Source: Arachidicoccus rhizosphaerae (lineage in GTDB: Bacteria > Bacteroidota > Bacteroidia > Chitinophagales > Chitinophagaceae). Taken from it: a stretch of 64,000 bases of DNA. The notes under the pieces were generated by a model. That model ran no database searches and was not told the origin of the DNA. It saw nothing but the letters and a program-made list of their open reading frames with translations. Of the stretch, positions 47,564-56,689 are shown piece after piece. A program made the translations under genes and the position numbers. The stretch covers positions 62,001-126,000 of the forward strand of contig NZ_FNQY01000004.1 in the NCBI RefSeq assembly GCF_900107765.1, in the 5' to 3' direction. Each line of letters opens with the position of its first letter. The first letter of the stretch is position 1.

Positions 47564-47702
47564 ATTAATTAACCTTTATAAATTATTAAATTTCAATAAA
47601 TTATAAATTTTAAATTAAATTTTTCATCTATATATAATGGAAATTATCGGAGCCTTTCAGCACCTGATTGCCAGCCTTTTACCGGCCCCTTCGCCGGTTG
47701 CT

Positions 47703-49253
47703 TTAAATTTTAATTTCTTCCATTTCCTGATTGTAAAATTTAACGTCAATCAGATTCAGATTACTATTTTCTATAATATTAATGGGCACCCTGAATTTCT
47801 TTTTCCACTGCTTTTTGATGGAGTTAAACCAGCCCTTGGTCAGATGAGAATAGACAATCGGATGTACTTCTATGGTAATATTTTTATGTAAATGGGTAAT
47901 CAGATAACCTAACTTGTTTTCAATCTCGTCTACCAGCAGGAAAGTGGAAGTAACCTTACCGGTTCCATGACAGGTCGGACAGACTTCCGCTGTATTGATG
48001 TTGATTTCCGGACGCATTCTTTGACGGGTCAGCTGCATGACTCCGAATTTGGAAATAGGCACCAGGGCGTGACGGGCCCGGTCATTTTTCATGTGTTCGC
48101 TGATAGCCTCCTGAACTTTTTTACGGTTCTCCGGGCTCTTCATATCAATAAAATCCACGACAATGATGCCGCCAATATCACGGAGCCTTAACTGGCGGGC
48201 AATTTCTTCGGCTGCTTCCAGATTGGTAGCCAGCGCATTTTCCTCCTGGCTGTTGCTGATACTCTTATAACCACTGTTCACATCAATGACATGCATGGCC
48301 TCGGTATGCTCAATAATCAGATAGGCACCGCTGGGCAGATTAATGGTTTTACCAAAAGAAGCCTTGATCTGCTTGGTAATCCCATAGGAATCAAAAATAT
48401 TCTGCGGTTCCTGATAATACTTGACGATATCTGCCTTACTGGGCGCAATCTTTTTAATATATTTAAGAGTATCCTCAAATAGTTCCTTGTCGTTGACTAC
48501 AATTTTATTAAAATCCTTGGTCAGTAAGTCCCTGAGAATACTGGTGGTCTTATTTTCCTCAGACAGTACCTTGGTCGGTGTTTTAGCTGTCCGCAGACTT
48601 AACTGGATTTCTTTCCAGCTGTCCAGCAGGCTGCGTAAATCCTCATGCAGTTCAGCAGTATTTTTTCCTTCGGCCGCCGTGCGGACAATTACCCCGATAT
48701 TATTGGGCTTAATGGATTCAACGATTTTATGCAGTCTTTTGCGCTCGTCTGCCGAATGAATCTTTTTAGAGACAGCTACCACATTATTGAAAGGCGTCAC
48801 CACGATGAAGCGTCCCGGCAGGGAAATCTCGCAACTTAACCTGGGTCCTTTGGAGGCAATGGGTTCTTTTAAAATCTGAACCAATAAATTGGGACGGCCG
48901 TTTAATACTTCAGTGACTTTACCGGTTTTAATAATCTCGGGTTCTACATTGAACTTATAAAAATCAAAACCGCCCGGCGTCTTATCGTGCTGCGCCTTTT
49001 GGGTAAACTTAATCAGGCTCTTGATATAAGGGCTCAGATCCGTATAATGTAAAAAAGCATCTTTCTCATGCCCTACATCCACAAAGGCAGCATTTAAACT
49101 AGGCATCAGTTTTTTGACTTTGGCAAAAAACAAATCTCCTACCGCAAAACCTGCTTCAGCCTGCTCATTATGCAGTTCTACCAATTTTTTATTTTCCAGT
49201 AATGCCAGTTCCACCCCTTTTTGGGTACTCCTGACAATCAATTCTTTATCCAC
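47703..49253 (-). CDS. rng: Ribonuclease G (Rne/Rng family)
   Basis: 516 residues, with GTG as start (position 49253). The S1 domain appears at about 35-110 (DLFFAKVKKLMPSLNAAFVDVGHEKDAFLHYTDL), the catalytic aspartates are in MHVIDVNSGYK and GIIVVDFIDM, and the zinc-link CPTCHGTGKV is near 410. Processes rRNA and decays mRNA. It closes the HU-TPR-COX24 cluster, although a 700-bp gap separates it from the COX24 gene. Confidence 0.95.
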   Translation of the reverse strand: MDKELIVRSTQKGVELALLENKKLVELHNEQAEAGFAVGDLFFAKVKKLMPSLNAAFVDVGHEKDAFLHYTDLSPYIKSLIKFTQKAQHDKTPGGFDFYKFNVEPEIIKTGKVTEVLNGRPNLLVQILKEPIASKGPRLSCEISLPGRFIVVTPFNNVVAVSKKIHSADERKRLHKIVESIKPNNIGVIVRTAAEGKNTAELHEDLRSLLDSWKEIQLSLRTAKTPTKVLSEENKTTSILRDLLTKDFNKIVVNDKELFEDTLKYIKKIAPSKADIVKYYQEPQNIFDSYGITKQIKASFGKTINLPSGAYLIIEHTEAMHVIDVNSGYKSISNSQEENALATNLEAAEEIARQLRLRDIGGIIVVDFIDMKSPENRKKVQEAISEHMKNDRARHALVPISKFGVMQLTRQRMRPEININTAEVCPTCHGTGKVTSTFLLVDEIENKLGYLITHLHKNITIEVHPIVYSHLTKGWFNSIKKQWKKKFRVPINIIENSNLNLIDVKFYNQEMEEIKI

Positions 49254-49953
49254 AAATATCTTTTTAAAGGTGATTCTCCGGCTACCTGCATATCAGGTTG
49301 TATGGCAGGTTGTTCCATGTTACATTGAACCATCAACACTATTTTGGATAGCACGGGAGAAAATAAGCCATAACTGCTTCTTTTAATATTTTTGTCCTTT
49401 TGATCCGGGACGGCTTACTAAAGCCGTGTTTTCAATAACTTACCCATGATCATTAGTTTTTAAAAAGACAAAAAACTGTTGATGCCCGTTATGGTTATGT
49501 GTTATACACAGATACTTTGTAAGAAATGCAACGACCAGGGCTGCATAACCTATACATCTCTGTTTTTATTAAAAGCCAGGGGGTTTTAAAAGTCGGCCTT
49601 AATAGTGTCAGCAACTACGTAGTGGCATACTGATTTATATTACCCTTGGTAACAGCAACTGATTTTTGAGGTGCTAACCGCAACTGCCTGGGAATTATAT
49701 TCATCTCAAGACTGATTGGCTATTGAATCAATCAATGAATTCCTTGACTGCCGGACATAAAAATGCACCTACCGTAGAGCCGCCGTTTATTATATTTGGG
49801 AAAGGAATAAAAGCTGCAGGAAGGTAAAGGTGTTATACTTTTCAGGTATATCTGATAGGCCATTTATAGGCTATCAATGCCAGGAATGACCTGGCATTAA
49901 TAGTATATAAAATCTACATCATAGCAGAAATCTATCTGAAACGGGTGTTCAGA
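49254..49953. other. Long gene-free interval between rng and the COX24-type gene
   Basis: 700 bp without a usable ORF. A hairpin ATGCCAGG/CCTGGCAT lies near 49877-49896, with GATAGGCC/GGCTATC-like pairing beside it. A plus-strand TATATTTG at 49791-49798 fits the -7 box and could start a short RNA running towards the hairpin. I recognise no RNA family (no RNase P or tmRNA signature). Confidence 0.4.
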
Positions 49954-50043
49954 CTATCTCTTCTTATGACGGTTCTTTCTTAATCTCTTTTTGCGTTTGT
50001 GCGTCGCTATTTTATGACGTTTTCTTTTTTTACCACAAGGCAT
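49954..50043 (-). CDS. AURKAIP1/COX24-type small basic ribosome-associated protein
   Basis: 29 codons from ATG 50043 to TAG at 49954-49956. The protein starts MPCGKKRKRHK and is almost all Lys, Arg and His. This tiny protein is conserved across Bacteroidota under the AURKAIP1/COX24 name; homologues of the fold are mitochondrial mS38 and mycobacterial bS22, so a ribosomal role is likely. It follows the HU and TPR genes. The start is favoured because MPCGKKRKRHK is the family N-terminus. Confidence 0.85.
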   Translation of the reverse strand: MPCGKKRKRHKIATHKRKKRLRKNRHKKR

Positions 50044-50077
50044 AGTTGTAAATGAATTTTATAGTTATAAAAAATAT

Positions 50078-50935
50078 TTATGATTGCTGTTGCAATGCTT
50101 CAATTCTTTGCTGGATCTCTTTTTTCGCTTCAGGTACTTCTATTATCTGCTGCGCTTTTTGATACCATTTTATTGCATTGGCCTTATCTCCTTCCCGGTC
50201 ATATACATCTGCCAGGTTAAAAATGGCTTCCAGGTTGCCCGGCTGATGATTAATGACAATCAAAAAGCGTTCAATTGCCTTATCATATTGCCCGGTTTTA
50301 ACAGCTCCCAAAGCAAGCATCATCTGTGCATACAGATTATCCGGATGCTCTTCAGCGACTTTACGTACTTTCAGGATCTGCTCCATAGGATTACCGGAAA
50401 GGTTGCCAAACATATAGCATCCTCCGAGTCCTACGATTGCGGAATCATTTTTTGGATTTATCTCCAATGCCTTTTCAAATAACTCTTTCGCGTTAGTGGC
50501 CATCCAGGTCTGCATGGGCTGACTTTGCTCAACAAACACATAGGACAACAACTTTCGGGCTGCAAAGGTAAGATTTTGTTCTGAATTTTCCAATTTTGCT
50601 GATTCTCCTAAATAATAAGAGCTTAAAGGCATATTTCCTACCGTATCTCCCCAGAAATGGGATAACTGATCATATTGTTTGATTTTCAGATCTTTTACGT
50701 CACCTCTGTCTACATTATTCTCCAGTGTGGTGATGCGCGTCTGTTCGGCGGGAGGAAGCTTGGATTTGGCTGCAGATAAAACATCATGGGTGGTCAGTGC
50801 GGGCACTTCAGCGCCAACACCCGGACCACCCATGCCAGCCGTCGTACTTTTTGGAGGAATTGTATTACCGAAGAAATAAATCAACAAAATAATAACCAAC
50901 CCGCTTCCAATAAGAATTAACTGCTGCTTTTTCAC
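50078..50935 (-). CDS. TPR-repeat protein with N-terminal membrane anchor
   Basis: 285 residues, started with GTG at 50935. One membrane helix near the N-terminus (LILIGSGLVIILLIYFFG) and then soluble TPR repeats (KELFEKALEINPKNDSAI, KAIERFLIVINHQPGNLEAI, NAIKWYQKAQ). Conserved in Bacteroidota between an HU gene and the COX24/rng genes. Probably a scaffold on the periplasmic side; partners unknown. 20 bp from HU. Confidence 0.85.
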   Translation of the reverse strand: MKKQQLILIGSGLVIILLIYFFGNTIPPKSTTAGMGGPGVGAEVPALTTHDVLSAAKSKLPPAEQTRITTLENNVDRGDVKDLKIKQYDQLSHFWGDTVGNMPLSSYYLGESAKLENSEQNLTFAARKLLSYVFVEQSQPMQTWMATNAKELFEKALEINPKNDSAIVGLGGCYMFGNLSGNPMEQILKVRKVAEEHPDNLYAQMMLALGAVKTGQYDKAIERFLIVINHQPGNLEAIFNLADVYDREGDKANAIKWYQKAQQIIEVPEAKKEIQQRIEALQQQS

Positions 50936-50955
50936 ACTTTAAATTTTGTGCGAAG

Positions 50956-51246
50956 TTACTTCGTTTTTAGCTTGTCTTTGACATCATTAACGAATTCTTT
51001 TGAAGGCTTGAATGCCGGAATATAATGTTCCGGAATTTCAACGGCTACATTCTTTTTAATGTTACGGCCGATTTTAGCTGCCCTTTTCTTGGCAATAAAA
51101 CTACCGAAACCTCTAATAAAAATATTGTTGCCTTCTGCCAGGTTTTCTTTTACTTCTTTCAGAAAACCTTCGATGGTTACCAGCACATCTACTTTAGGAA
51201 TGCCGGTCTTCTCGGAAATGTTGTTTACCAGATCTGACTTTCTCAT
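50956..51246 (-). CDS. HU/IHF-family DNA-binding protein
   Basis: 96 residues. Complete HU fold: MRKSDLVNNISEKTGIPKVDV, then the GFGSFIAKKRAAKIGRNI arm and the C-terminal PAFKPSKEFVNDVKDKL. Nucleoid protein that bends DNA. First gene of the HU-TPR-COX24 run; ATG at 51246. Confidence 0.92.
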   Translation of the reverse strand: MRKSDLVNNISEKTGIPKVDVLVTIEGFLKEVKENLAEGNNIFIRGFGSFIAKKRAAKIGRNIKKNVAVEIPEHYIPAFKPSKEFVNDVKDKLKTK

Positions 51247-51418
51247 TTTTTAGCATTTTAAGATGAAGATTCGGAGATAAAGTTAAACTAATCTTATATA
51301 CAAACCAAAGAAAATGAACAAATTAAATAAATTATTATAAAAATTAATTCACAGTCGGAGATTTATTTAGTTTTTTAAGATTAATTATTTACTATCTGTT
51401 TAAACAAATATCTAAATT

Positions 51419-51976
51419 TTATAGTTTTTTCACGTGATTTTTAACTTTTTCAACCGGAACGGATACCGGTGATTTAACACTCGGATTTTCAGTGTTTTTG
51501 GGTGATTTTATGGCACTATCAGGGTGAGGTCGGACTGCAACAGGCCCCGCAGTCCCTTTCTTAGTAGAATCAATAGTTGTAAAACGCTTTTTTTGCAGGG
51601 AATCCTGAATTTTATTACCATAGGATCTTGTGGAATCCAGCAGGGTTTTCAACTCATCAGGATGCGCTTCATAGAAAGCCATACTCCTGAAATACAAGGA
51701 GTCATCGACATTATGCGCCTTCAGCACCCGGTGGATTTCTAGTGTAACACTGTCTCTGATATGCAGTTTGGCCAAGGCTGCGGTGTCCATCTGCCTGAGC
51801 TCAGTGGCGACCATTACATCAAAAAGGACCGGCTTTATTTCATCCGGCTGCATGATCCCCTTTGGATATTTAGGCTTGCAACCGGCAGCCAGCAAACCCA
51901 GCATCACCGCTGCGGCCATTATGTATCTTGTAGTGTCAGTTTTTCTATATTTTTTATTCAAAGAAAATGGATTCAT
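51419..51976 (-). CDS. DUF4296 lipoprotein
   Basis: 185 residues when started at ATG 51976; a TTG two codons earlier and an ATG at 51919 are alternatives. The signal peptide ends in a lipobox LLAAGC. The DUF4296 pattern follows: IMQPDEIKPVLFDVMVATELRQMD, then long helices with KAHNVDDSLYFRSMAFYEAHPDELKTLLD. The Ser/Lys/Val-rich tail is low-complexity. Common in Bacteroidota, function unknown. It follows the porD gene by 27 bp and is probably cotranscribed with it. Confidence 0.75.
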   Translation of the reverse strand: MNPFSLNKKYRKTDTTRYIMAAAVMLGLLAAGCKPKYPKGIMQPDEIKPVLFDVMVATELRQMDTAALAKLHIRDSVTLEIHRVLKAHNVDDSLYFRSMAFYEAHPDELKTLLDSTRSYGNKIQDSLQKKRFTTIDSTKKGTAGPVAVRPHPDSAIKSPKNTENPSVKSPVSVPVEKVKNHVKKL

Positions 51977-52003
51977 CTGCAAATTATTTTTATCAGAGCC
52001 GCA

Positions 52004-52990
52004 TTAATTTTTAAGTTCCTCATTAAAAGTATTGGCTCCATTAGGATTGAGTTGCGTTAAAACAGAAAGTGCATCTGCTTTTATTTCAGGAGCTGCCTGT
52101 TTAAAAATCCCCACCAATTCATCTGTTCTGCTTTCCATAAAAAACTGTTCAATCATTGTATTGGGGTGTGCCTGATTGAACTTCTGTAAGGTACGTAGCG
52201 CTTCCAGCACCTGTGCCCTTGCCTGAGTCGGATGACTATACATGCTGTCCAGACCGCTTCTGAAATATTTATAGATCACTTTGTGCATGTCTTCCATACC
52301 TGCCGCCGTAAGATTACTGGACAGATAATAGCGGTTGCGCTGACCGTCAAAAGACTGCCAGCCTTTTATATTACTGGCCCTGGGCGCACCTACCACGATG
52401 CTTTGGGCATTTTTAAAAAAGGGCATTCCCTTTCCCTGTTCAAAGGAATCGTAATCAAGCCCCAGAATAATATTGATATAATAGGCAATAGTGGCCGTCA
52501 GATTAGCCGCCAGTGCATCTGTTCCTGCCACCTGGGAAGGATTAAATTCCAGCCGCTGATAAGGCCTGTATTTAAAAATAAACTGACCATCCTGATAGTT
52601 GACCAATACGGACTGATAAACGGAGTTATAGACAGGTCTTGCCGCCTGAACGGTAAGTCTTGCCTCATACACATCCTGGCTGGCAATACCAGTCAGGGCA
52701 ATGGCAAAATTACAGTTAATCTTTTCTTCCGGCTGAAACTGATCTGTTGTCCATTTACGCTGATTAATAAAATCCGTTAATTGTTTTTGCAGATTGGTGA
52801 TGAGCGAAGCGTCAATGGTCGTACCCAGTTCAGGAGCCACAACCGTTACCTGGGCGTTGAGTTCCTGACTATAAGCCGCGCTAAGCATAGTGAATAGCAG
52901 GCAGATGACCATAACGCTTTTACAAAGCACTGTCCGGGCTATATTTTTATTGTCAAAAGCTTTACCTGTATGAGGATTTGCAACTCCCAT
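52004..52990 (-). CDS. porD: PorD-type (DUF4835) type IX secretion protein
   Basis: 328 residues. A signal peptide (SVMVICLLFTMLSAAYSQ, about 25-42) precedes the DUF4835 domain: ELNAQVTVVAP, TTDQFQPEEKINCNFAIALTG, and the central YYINIILGLDYDSFEQGKGMPFFKNAQSIV. This family is required for the type IX secretion system in some Bacteroidota. It follows coaBC by 113 bp, a neighbourhood conserved in the phylum. Start at ATG 52990, with a long N-region; an ATG at residue 27 would shorten the signal peptide. Confidence 0.85.
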   Translation of the reverse strand: MGVANPHTGKAFDNKNIARTVLCKSVMVICLLFTMLSAAYSQELNAQVTVVAPELGTTIDASLITNLQKQLTDFINQRKWTTDQFQPEEKINCNFAIALTGIASQDVYEARLTVQAARPVYNSVYQSVLVNYQDGQFIFKYRPYQRLEFNPSQVAGTDALAANLTATIAYYINIILGLDYDSFEQGKGMPFFKNAQSIVVGAPRASNIKGWQSFDGQRNRYYLSSNLTAAGMEDMHKVIYKYFRSGLDSMYSHPTQARAQVLEALRTLQKFNQAHPNTMIEQFFMESRTDELVGIFKQAAPEIKADALSVLTQLNPNGANTFNEELKN

Positions 52991-53103
52991 CTATGCTAAA
53001 ATTAAATGATGACCAGTAAGACTTAAACGAAAAGACGACCGCTTTTATTGGATAGCAGATCAGGCTGCCTACCAGGCTCAGTTCGCAGTTTATTATCCAG
53101 TCC

Positions 53104-54300
53104 TTACCATTGACTGCACACAGTCGTCCGGATAATAAAGGCTGCGATGGCGGCTTTTGTATCCAGCACACTCTCACTAATTTTTCCATCACGACTCAAG
53201 ATACTGACCTTATTGGTATCATAGCCAAAACCCGCACCGGTATCCCCCATCGAGTTCAATACAATAAAATCTGCATTTTTTTCCTGCAGTTTTTTCTTTG
53301 CATTTTCCAGTGCATGATCTGTTTCCAGTGCAAAACCGATCAGTAACTTACTGCCTTTATTTTCACCCAGGGCTTTTAGAATATCCCGGGTTTTATTGAG
53401 TTCGAGATTAAACAAAGACTGTTTTTTCTTTATTTTCTTATCGGAAACCGTGGCGGGGGTATAGTCGGCCACTGCCGCTGCCAGAACGGCCACATCTACT
53501 TTTTCAAAATGTTGCATGGCAGCCTCATACATATCGGCAGCGGTTATTACCGCCTGTTTTTTAATGCCTGTAAACTCAGGCAATCTGCTACCCGGGCCAT
53601 ATATAAAAATAACCTCGGCTCCTTTCAGATAAAAAGCCTCCGCCAGCGCAGCGCCCATTTTACCCGTGGAATGATTGGCAATAAAGCGAACCGGGTCCAG
53701 CGGTTCGTGAGTAGGCCCGGAAGTAATCAGTACTTTTCTGCCTTTCAGCTCGTCCGTTCTTAAAGCTGCCTGAATCTCCATGAATATCGCTTCAGGTTCA
53801 GCCATCCGGCCTTCCCCTATGAGCCCGCTTGCCAGCTCTCCGGCCTCCACATTTAATATTTTGTGACCATATCCCTTTATGATGTCCAGATTATTTCTGG
53901 TGGCCGGATGCAGCCACATATCGGCATCCATGGCCGGGGCAACCAACACCGGGCAGGTGGCTGACAGATAGACTGCCATCAGCAGGTTGTCGCAACTTCC
54001 ATGCGCCATTTTGGAGAGTGTATTACAACTTAAGGGAGCCATAACCATCAAATCGGCCCAGCGGCCGAGCATTACATGGTTATTCCAGTTATCTCCACTG
54101 GTCAGATCCTGGGTAACGGGGTTTTTAGACAGGGTGCTCAGTACCAAAGGAGAGGCAAATTTAGTGGCCTCCTGGGTCATAACAACTTTCACTGTCGCGC
54201 CGGCCTTCACCAGCAACCGGGTCAGCGTAATAATTTTATAAGCCGCAATACTGCCCGTTATACCTAATAATACTTTCTTGCCTTCTAATTGCATGGCCAT
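53104..54300 (-). CDS. coaBC: Bifunctional CoaBC (PPC synthetase/decarboxylase)
   Basis: 398 residues. CoaC half (1-185): flavoprotein start KKVLLGITGSIAAYK, active His in NHVMLGRWADLMVMAPLSCNTLSKMAHG, and the substrate motif APAMDADMW. CoaB half (190-398): GRKVLITSGPTHEPLDPVRFIANHSTGKMG and KKIKKKQSLFNLELNKT. Makes 4'-phosphopantetheine from phosphopantothenate and cysteine for coenzyme A. It is followed by porD and preceded by rpoZ, 168 bp away. Confidence 0.95.
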   Translation of the reverse strand: MAMQLEGKKVLLGITGSIAAYKIITLTRLLVKAGATVKVVMTQEATKFASPLVLSTLSKNPVTQDLTSGDNWNNHVMLGRWADLMVMAPLSCNTLSKMAHGSCDNLLMAVYLSATCPVLVAPAMDADMWLHPATRNNLDIIKGYGHKILNVEAGELASGLIGEGRMAEPEAIFMEIQAALRTDELKGRKVLITSGPTHEPLDPVRFIANHSTGKMGAALAEAFYLKGAEVIFIYGPGSRLPEFTGIKKQAVITAADMYEAAMQHFEKVDVAVLAAAVADYTPATVSDKKIKKKQSLFNLELNKTRDILKALGENKGSKLLIGFALETDHALENAKKKLQEKNADFIVLNSMGDTGAGFGYDTNKVSILSRDGKISESVLDTKAAIAAFIIRTTVCSQW

Positions 54301-54468
54301 TACAATAATAGTGGATAATAAGACACTAAAGGTAGGGTAGATTGCCCAATTAATCTAGCTTATTGACTTCCCCTTACCCTCACCTGCTCTATGCACGAAA
54401 TGCCACAGGGACAAGTCCGAGTGGCATTTACATATATTTTTTAAAAAAGTAAGTTTTCTGTGAAAAGA

Positions 54469-54810
54469 CTATTCGAATAAATCGGCGTCGTTTTCACGGA
54501 AGTATACCTTATTAGCCATAAATTCTTCAGTAGCCAGAATCGCAGGATTAGGCATCCTTTCGTAGGCCTTGGAGATTTCAATCTGCTCTTTGTTTTCATG
54601 AATTTCTTCCAGACTGTCTGTGTGGCTGGCAAATTCATCTAACTTGGAATGCAGCTCCTCGCGGATAGCGATATTGATCTGACCTGCTCTGCGGGCAATA
54701 ATGGCAATAGATTTATACAGATTGCCGGTTTTGCCTTTTATTGCTACTAAACTTCTGGTTTCAATGACGTTAGGAATACTAGGACTAACTTGTCTTCTGA
54801 GTTTGCTCAT
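54469..54810 (-). CDS. rpoZ: RPB6-type RNA polymerase omega subunit
   Basis: 113 residues. The RPB6/omega fold is recognised by ETRSLVAIKGKTGNLYKSIAIIARRAGQINIAIREELHSKLDEF. It is a minor core subunit that helps assemble the polymerase. ATG 54810 overlaps the bamD 3' end by 26 bp, which suggests coupled translation. Acidic C-terminus (ENDADLFE). Confidence 0.85.
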   Translation of the reverse strand: MSKLRRQVSPSIPNVIETRSLVAIKGKTGNLYKSIAIIARRAGQINIAIREELHSKLDEFASHTDSLEEIHENKEQIEISKAYERMPNPAILATEEFMANKVYFRENDADLFE

Positions 54811-55618
54811 TTTGAAGTTTTTTATATTTTTCTAATTGTTTCTCGGCTTCCGTTTTCATCTGGGTAGCCTGTTCTTTAAATTTACTGTCAGGGAACTGTC
54901 CTAAGAAATTGGTACAGTCTTCCACTGTCTGTTCGTAGCGTTCCTGCTGCGCCTGCGGAATACTTACTTTCGCATATTCGTAGCTGGATTTAGCAATCAT
55001 ATACATATACTGATCAGCCTTTTCAGATCCCGGATAATCGCTGAGCAACAAATCAAAATAAAGATGTGAAGCTTTAAAATATCCTAAATCATAATAGAGC
55101 TGAGCGGAAAGATACTCTTTTAATTCCAGTTTCTCATTACACTTTTTAATCAGGTCCTCTGCTTCCGCCTTTTTATCCGACTGCGGATAATTGGTCACAA
55201 ATGCCTTCAATAACCCCATGGCCTTATGAGTGGATGTCTGATCGAGTTCAGCTTTAGGTGAACTCAGGTACAGACAATACGCCTGCATATAATCCGCATT
55301 GGGTACTAAAGAGCTATTGGGAAATGTCTCTATAAAGGTCTGAAAGGCCATGGATGCACTTTCATAATCCTTCAGGTAATAAGCACTGTAGGCAAATTTA
55401 TAAAAAGCATCTTCATGGCGCGGGGTACCTCTCAGGTAAGGAAACAAATCCTGAAACAATTCCTCCGCATGCGCATATTTTTTATTCTCGTAATATTCAT
55501 TGGCCTTTTTAAGGCGTAGTTCATTGTCCTTGCTATTCAAAATCTTGGAATATTTTGAAGCGCAGGAAGATACCAGCATTATCAGACCCACTAGGGAAAA
55601 TTGGAAGATTCTCTTCAT
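54785..55618 (-). CDS. bamD: Outer-membrane assembly lipoprotein BamD
   Basis: 277 residues started at the ATG of MKRIFQFSLVGLIM; a TTG-initiated frame runs 10 codons further but lies on the -7 box. The lipobox is LVSSC. TPR-type repeats follow (HAEELFQDLFPYLRGTPRHEDAFYKFAYSAYYL, ESASMAFQTFIETFPNSS, FKASHLYFDLLLSDYPGSEKAD), as in BamD/ComL. Part of the BAM complex that folds barrel proteins in the outer membrane. A TAATTTTG on the minus strand (55634-55627) sits just upstream, so the leader may be almost absent. Confidence 0.88.
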   Translation of the reverse strand: MKRIFQFSLVGLIMLVSSCASKYSKILNSKDNELRLKKANEYYENKKYAHAEELFQDLFPYLRGTPRHEDAFYKFAYSAYYLKDYESASMAFQTFIETFPNSSLVPNADYMQAYCLYLSSPKAELDQTSTHKAMGLLKAFVTNYPQSDKKAEAEDLIKKCNEKLELKEYLSAQLYYDLGYFKASHLYFDLLLSDYPGSEKADQYMYMIAKSSYEYAKVSIPQAQQERYEQTVEDCTNFLGQFPDSKFKEQATQMKTEAEKQLEKYKKLQNEQTQKTS

Positions 55619-55719
55619 AAAGAGTGCAAAATTACGTTTATTCGGCAATATATAAAGGAATATTTTCCACCCTTGGAATCATTCGTTAATTAAAGATTAA
55701 AAACCACGCAATCAACCTA

Positions 55720-55759
55720 GTTTGGTATTAAATTTTCCTTTTATACCATAATACCAAAC
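55720..55759. repeat. Perfect 11-bp inverted repeat between bamD and lolA
   Basis: GTTTGGTATTA at 55720-55730 and TAATACCAAAC at 55749-55759, loop 18 nt. It lies between the two divergent envelope genes and may be a shared operator. Confidence 0.6.
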
Positions 55760-55812
55760 CGTTCATTAAACATAGACAAAGCTTTGATGTCCAAAATGCG
55801 GGTAATTACATG

Positions 55813-55820
55813 TAATTTTG
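55813..55820 (+). promoter_or_regulatory. lolA -7 box
   Basis: TAATTTTG, fitting TAnnTTTG, 47 bp before the lolA ATG. Confidence 0.5.
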
Positions 55821-55867
55821 CACCCGAAATAAAATAAGAACAATTATATTAAATAAAAATAAAATAT

Positions 55868-56494
55868 ATGATTAAGAAGATGATGACCGCAGCATTTGTA
55901 TCTATTGCCTTGATTGGCAGTAGTTTCGCACAGACTTCTGCGAGTGCTGTTTTACAAAAAGTAAGTAATACCCTTAAAGCTTCCAAAGGAGCCACGGCTA
56001 ATTTTACTTATTCTACTACGGATAAAAATCAGCATAAGTTAGGGACAATCAGTGGTACAATTGCCCTGAAAGGCAATAAATATTATATCAAACAAGGCGA
56101 CAACGAGATTTTTTCCAACGGCCAGAAAACCTGGAATTTTAACGGAAGTGATGAGGTAACCGTCGGCGCTGTCGATAATAACAGCGGCACCCTGAATCCC
56201 CAGAAATTACTCTCCGGCAATTTTGTGCAAAACGATTTAACATCCAAAATGGTTTCCTCTGCAGGTAGTTTTTATGTAATTGATCTGACTCCTGTTGATG
56301 CCAGAAAGAACTTTAAAAAGGTAACCGTTTATGTCAACAAGGCTAAAAACATGATTACTAAAGCAACTGTTCTGGAAAAAGGTGGCAATACCGTCTCCTT
56401 CAATATGACGGATATTAACACAAGTGCCAGCCTGCCAGACAGTAAATTTGTTTTCAATCCGGCGCAGCACCCTGGTGTGGATGTCATCAACTAA
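55868..56494 (+). CDS. lolA: Outer-membrane lipoprotein carrier LolA
   Basis: 208 residues with a signal peptide (MIKKMMTAAFVSIALIGSSFAQ). Single LolA/LolB-like beta sheet: LKASKGATANFTYSTTDKN, GTIALKGNKYYIKQGDNEIFSNGQKTWNFN and the NKAKNMITKATVLEKGGNTVSFNMTDI block. Shuttles lipoproteins through the periplasm to the outer membrane. Monocistronic; divergent from bamD across a shared inverted repeat. Confidence 0.88.
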   Translation: MIKKMMTAAFVSIALIGSSFAQTSASAVLQKVSNTLKASKGATANFTYSTTDKNQHKLGTISGTIALKGNKYYIKQGDNEIFSNGQKTWNFNGSDEVTVGAVDNNSGTLNPQKLLSGNFVQNDLTSKMVSSAGSFYVIDLTPVDARKNFKKVTVYVNKAKNMITKATVLEKGGNTVSFNMTDINTSASLPDSKFVFNPAQHPGVDVIN

Positions 56495-56556
56495 GGACCT
56501 GCCCTACCACCGGAAGATTTAGCCACCCGGAACTTAATTCCAACAATATTTCTGAT

Positions 56557-56624
56557 TACATAAATAAGCCCCGCTTCCTGAGTCGCCATTTTAAGCGACT
56601 GACCAGGCGGGGCTTATTTATGTA
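56557..56624. terminator. Bidirectional terminator between lolA and the holin-like gene
   Basis: TACATAAATAAGCCCCGC pairs perfectly with GCGGGGCTTATTTATGTA (18 bp), with an inner AGTCGC/GCGACT stem. Confidence 0.85.
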
Positions 56625-56689
56625 ACTGAGGTAATGTATTTTGATTTCTGTCAGCGCTTCCGTCCTTTTTTACCTATCCTTAGGCGTCG

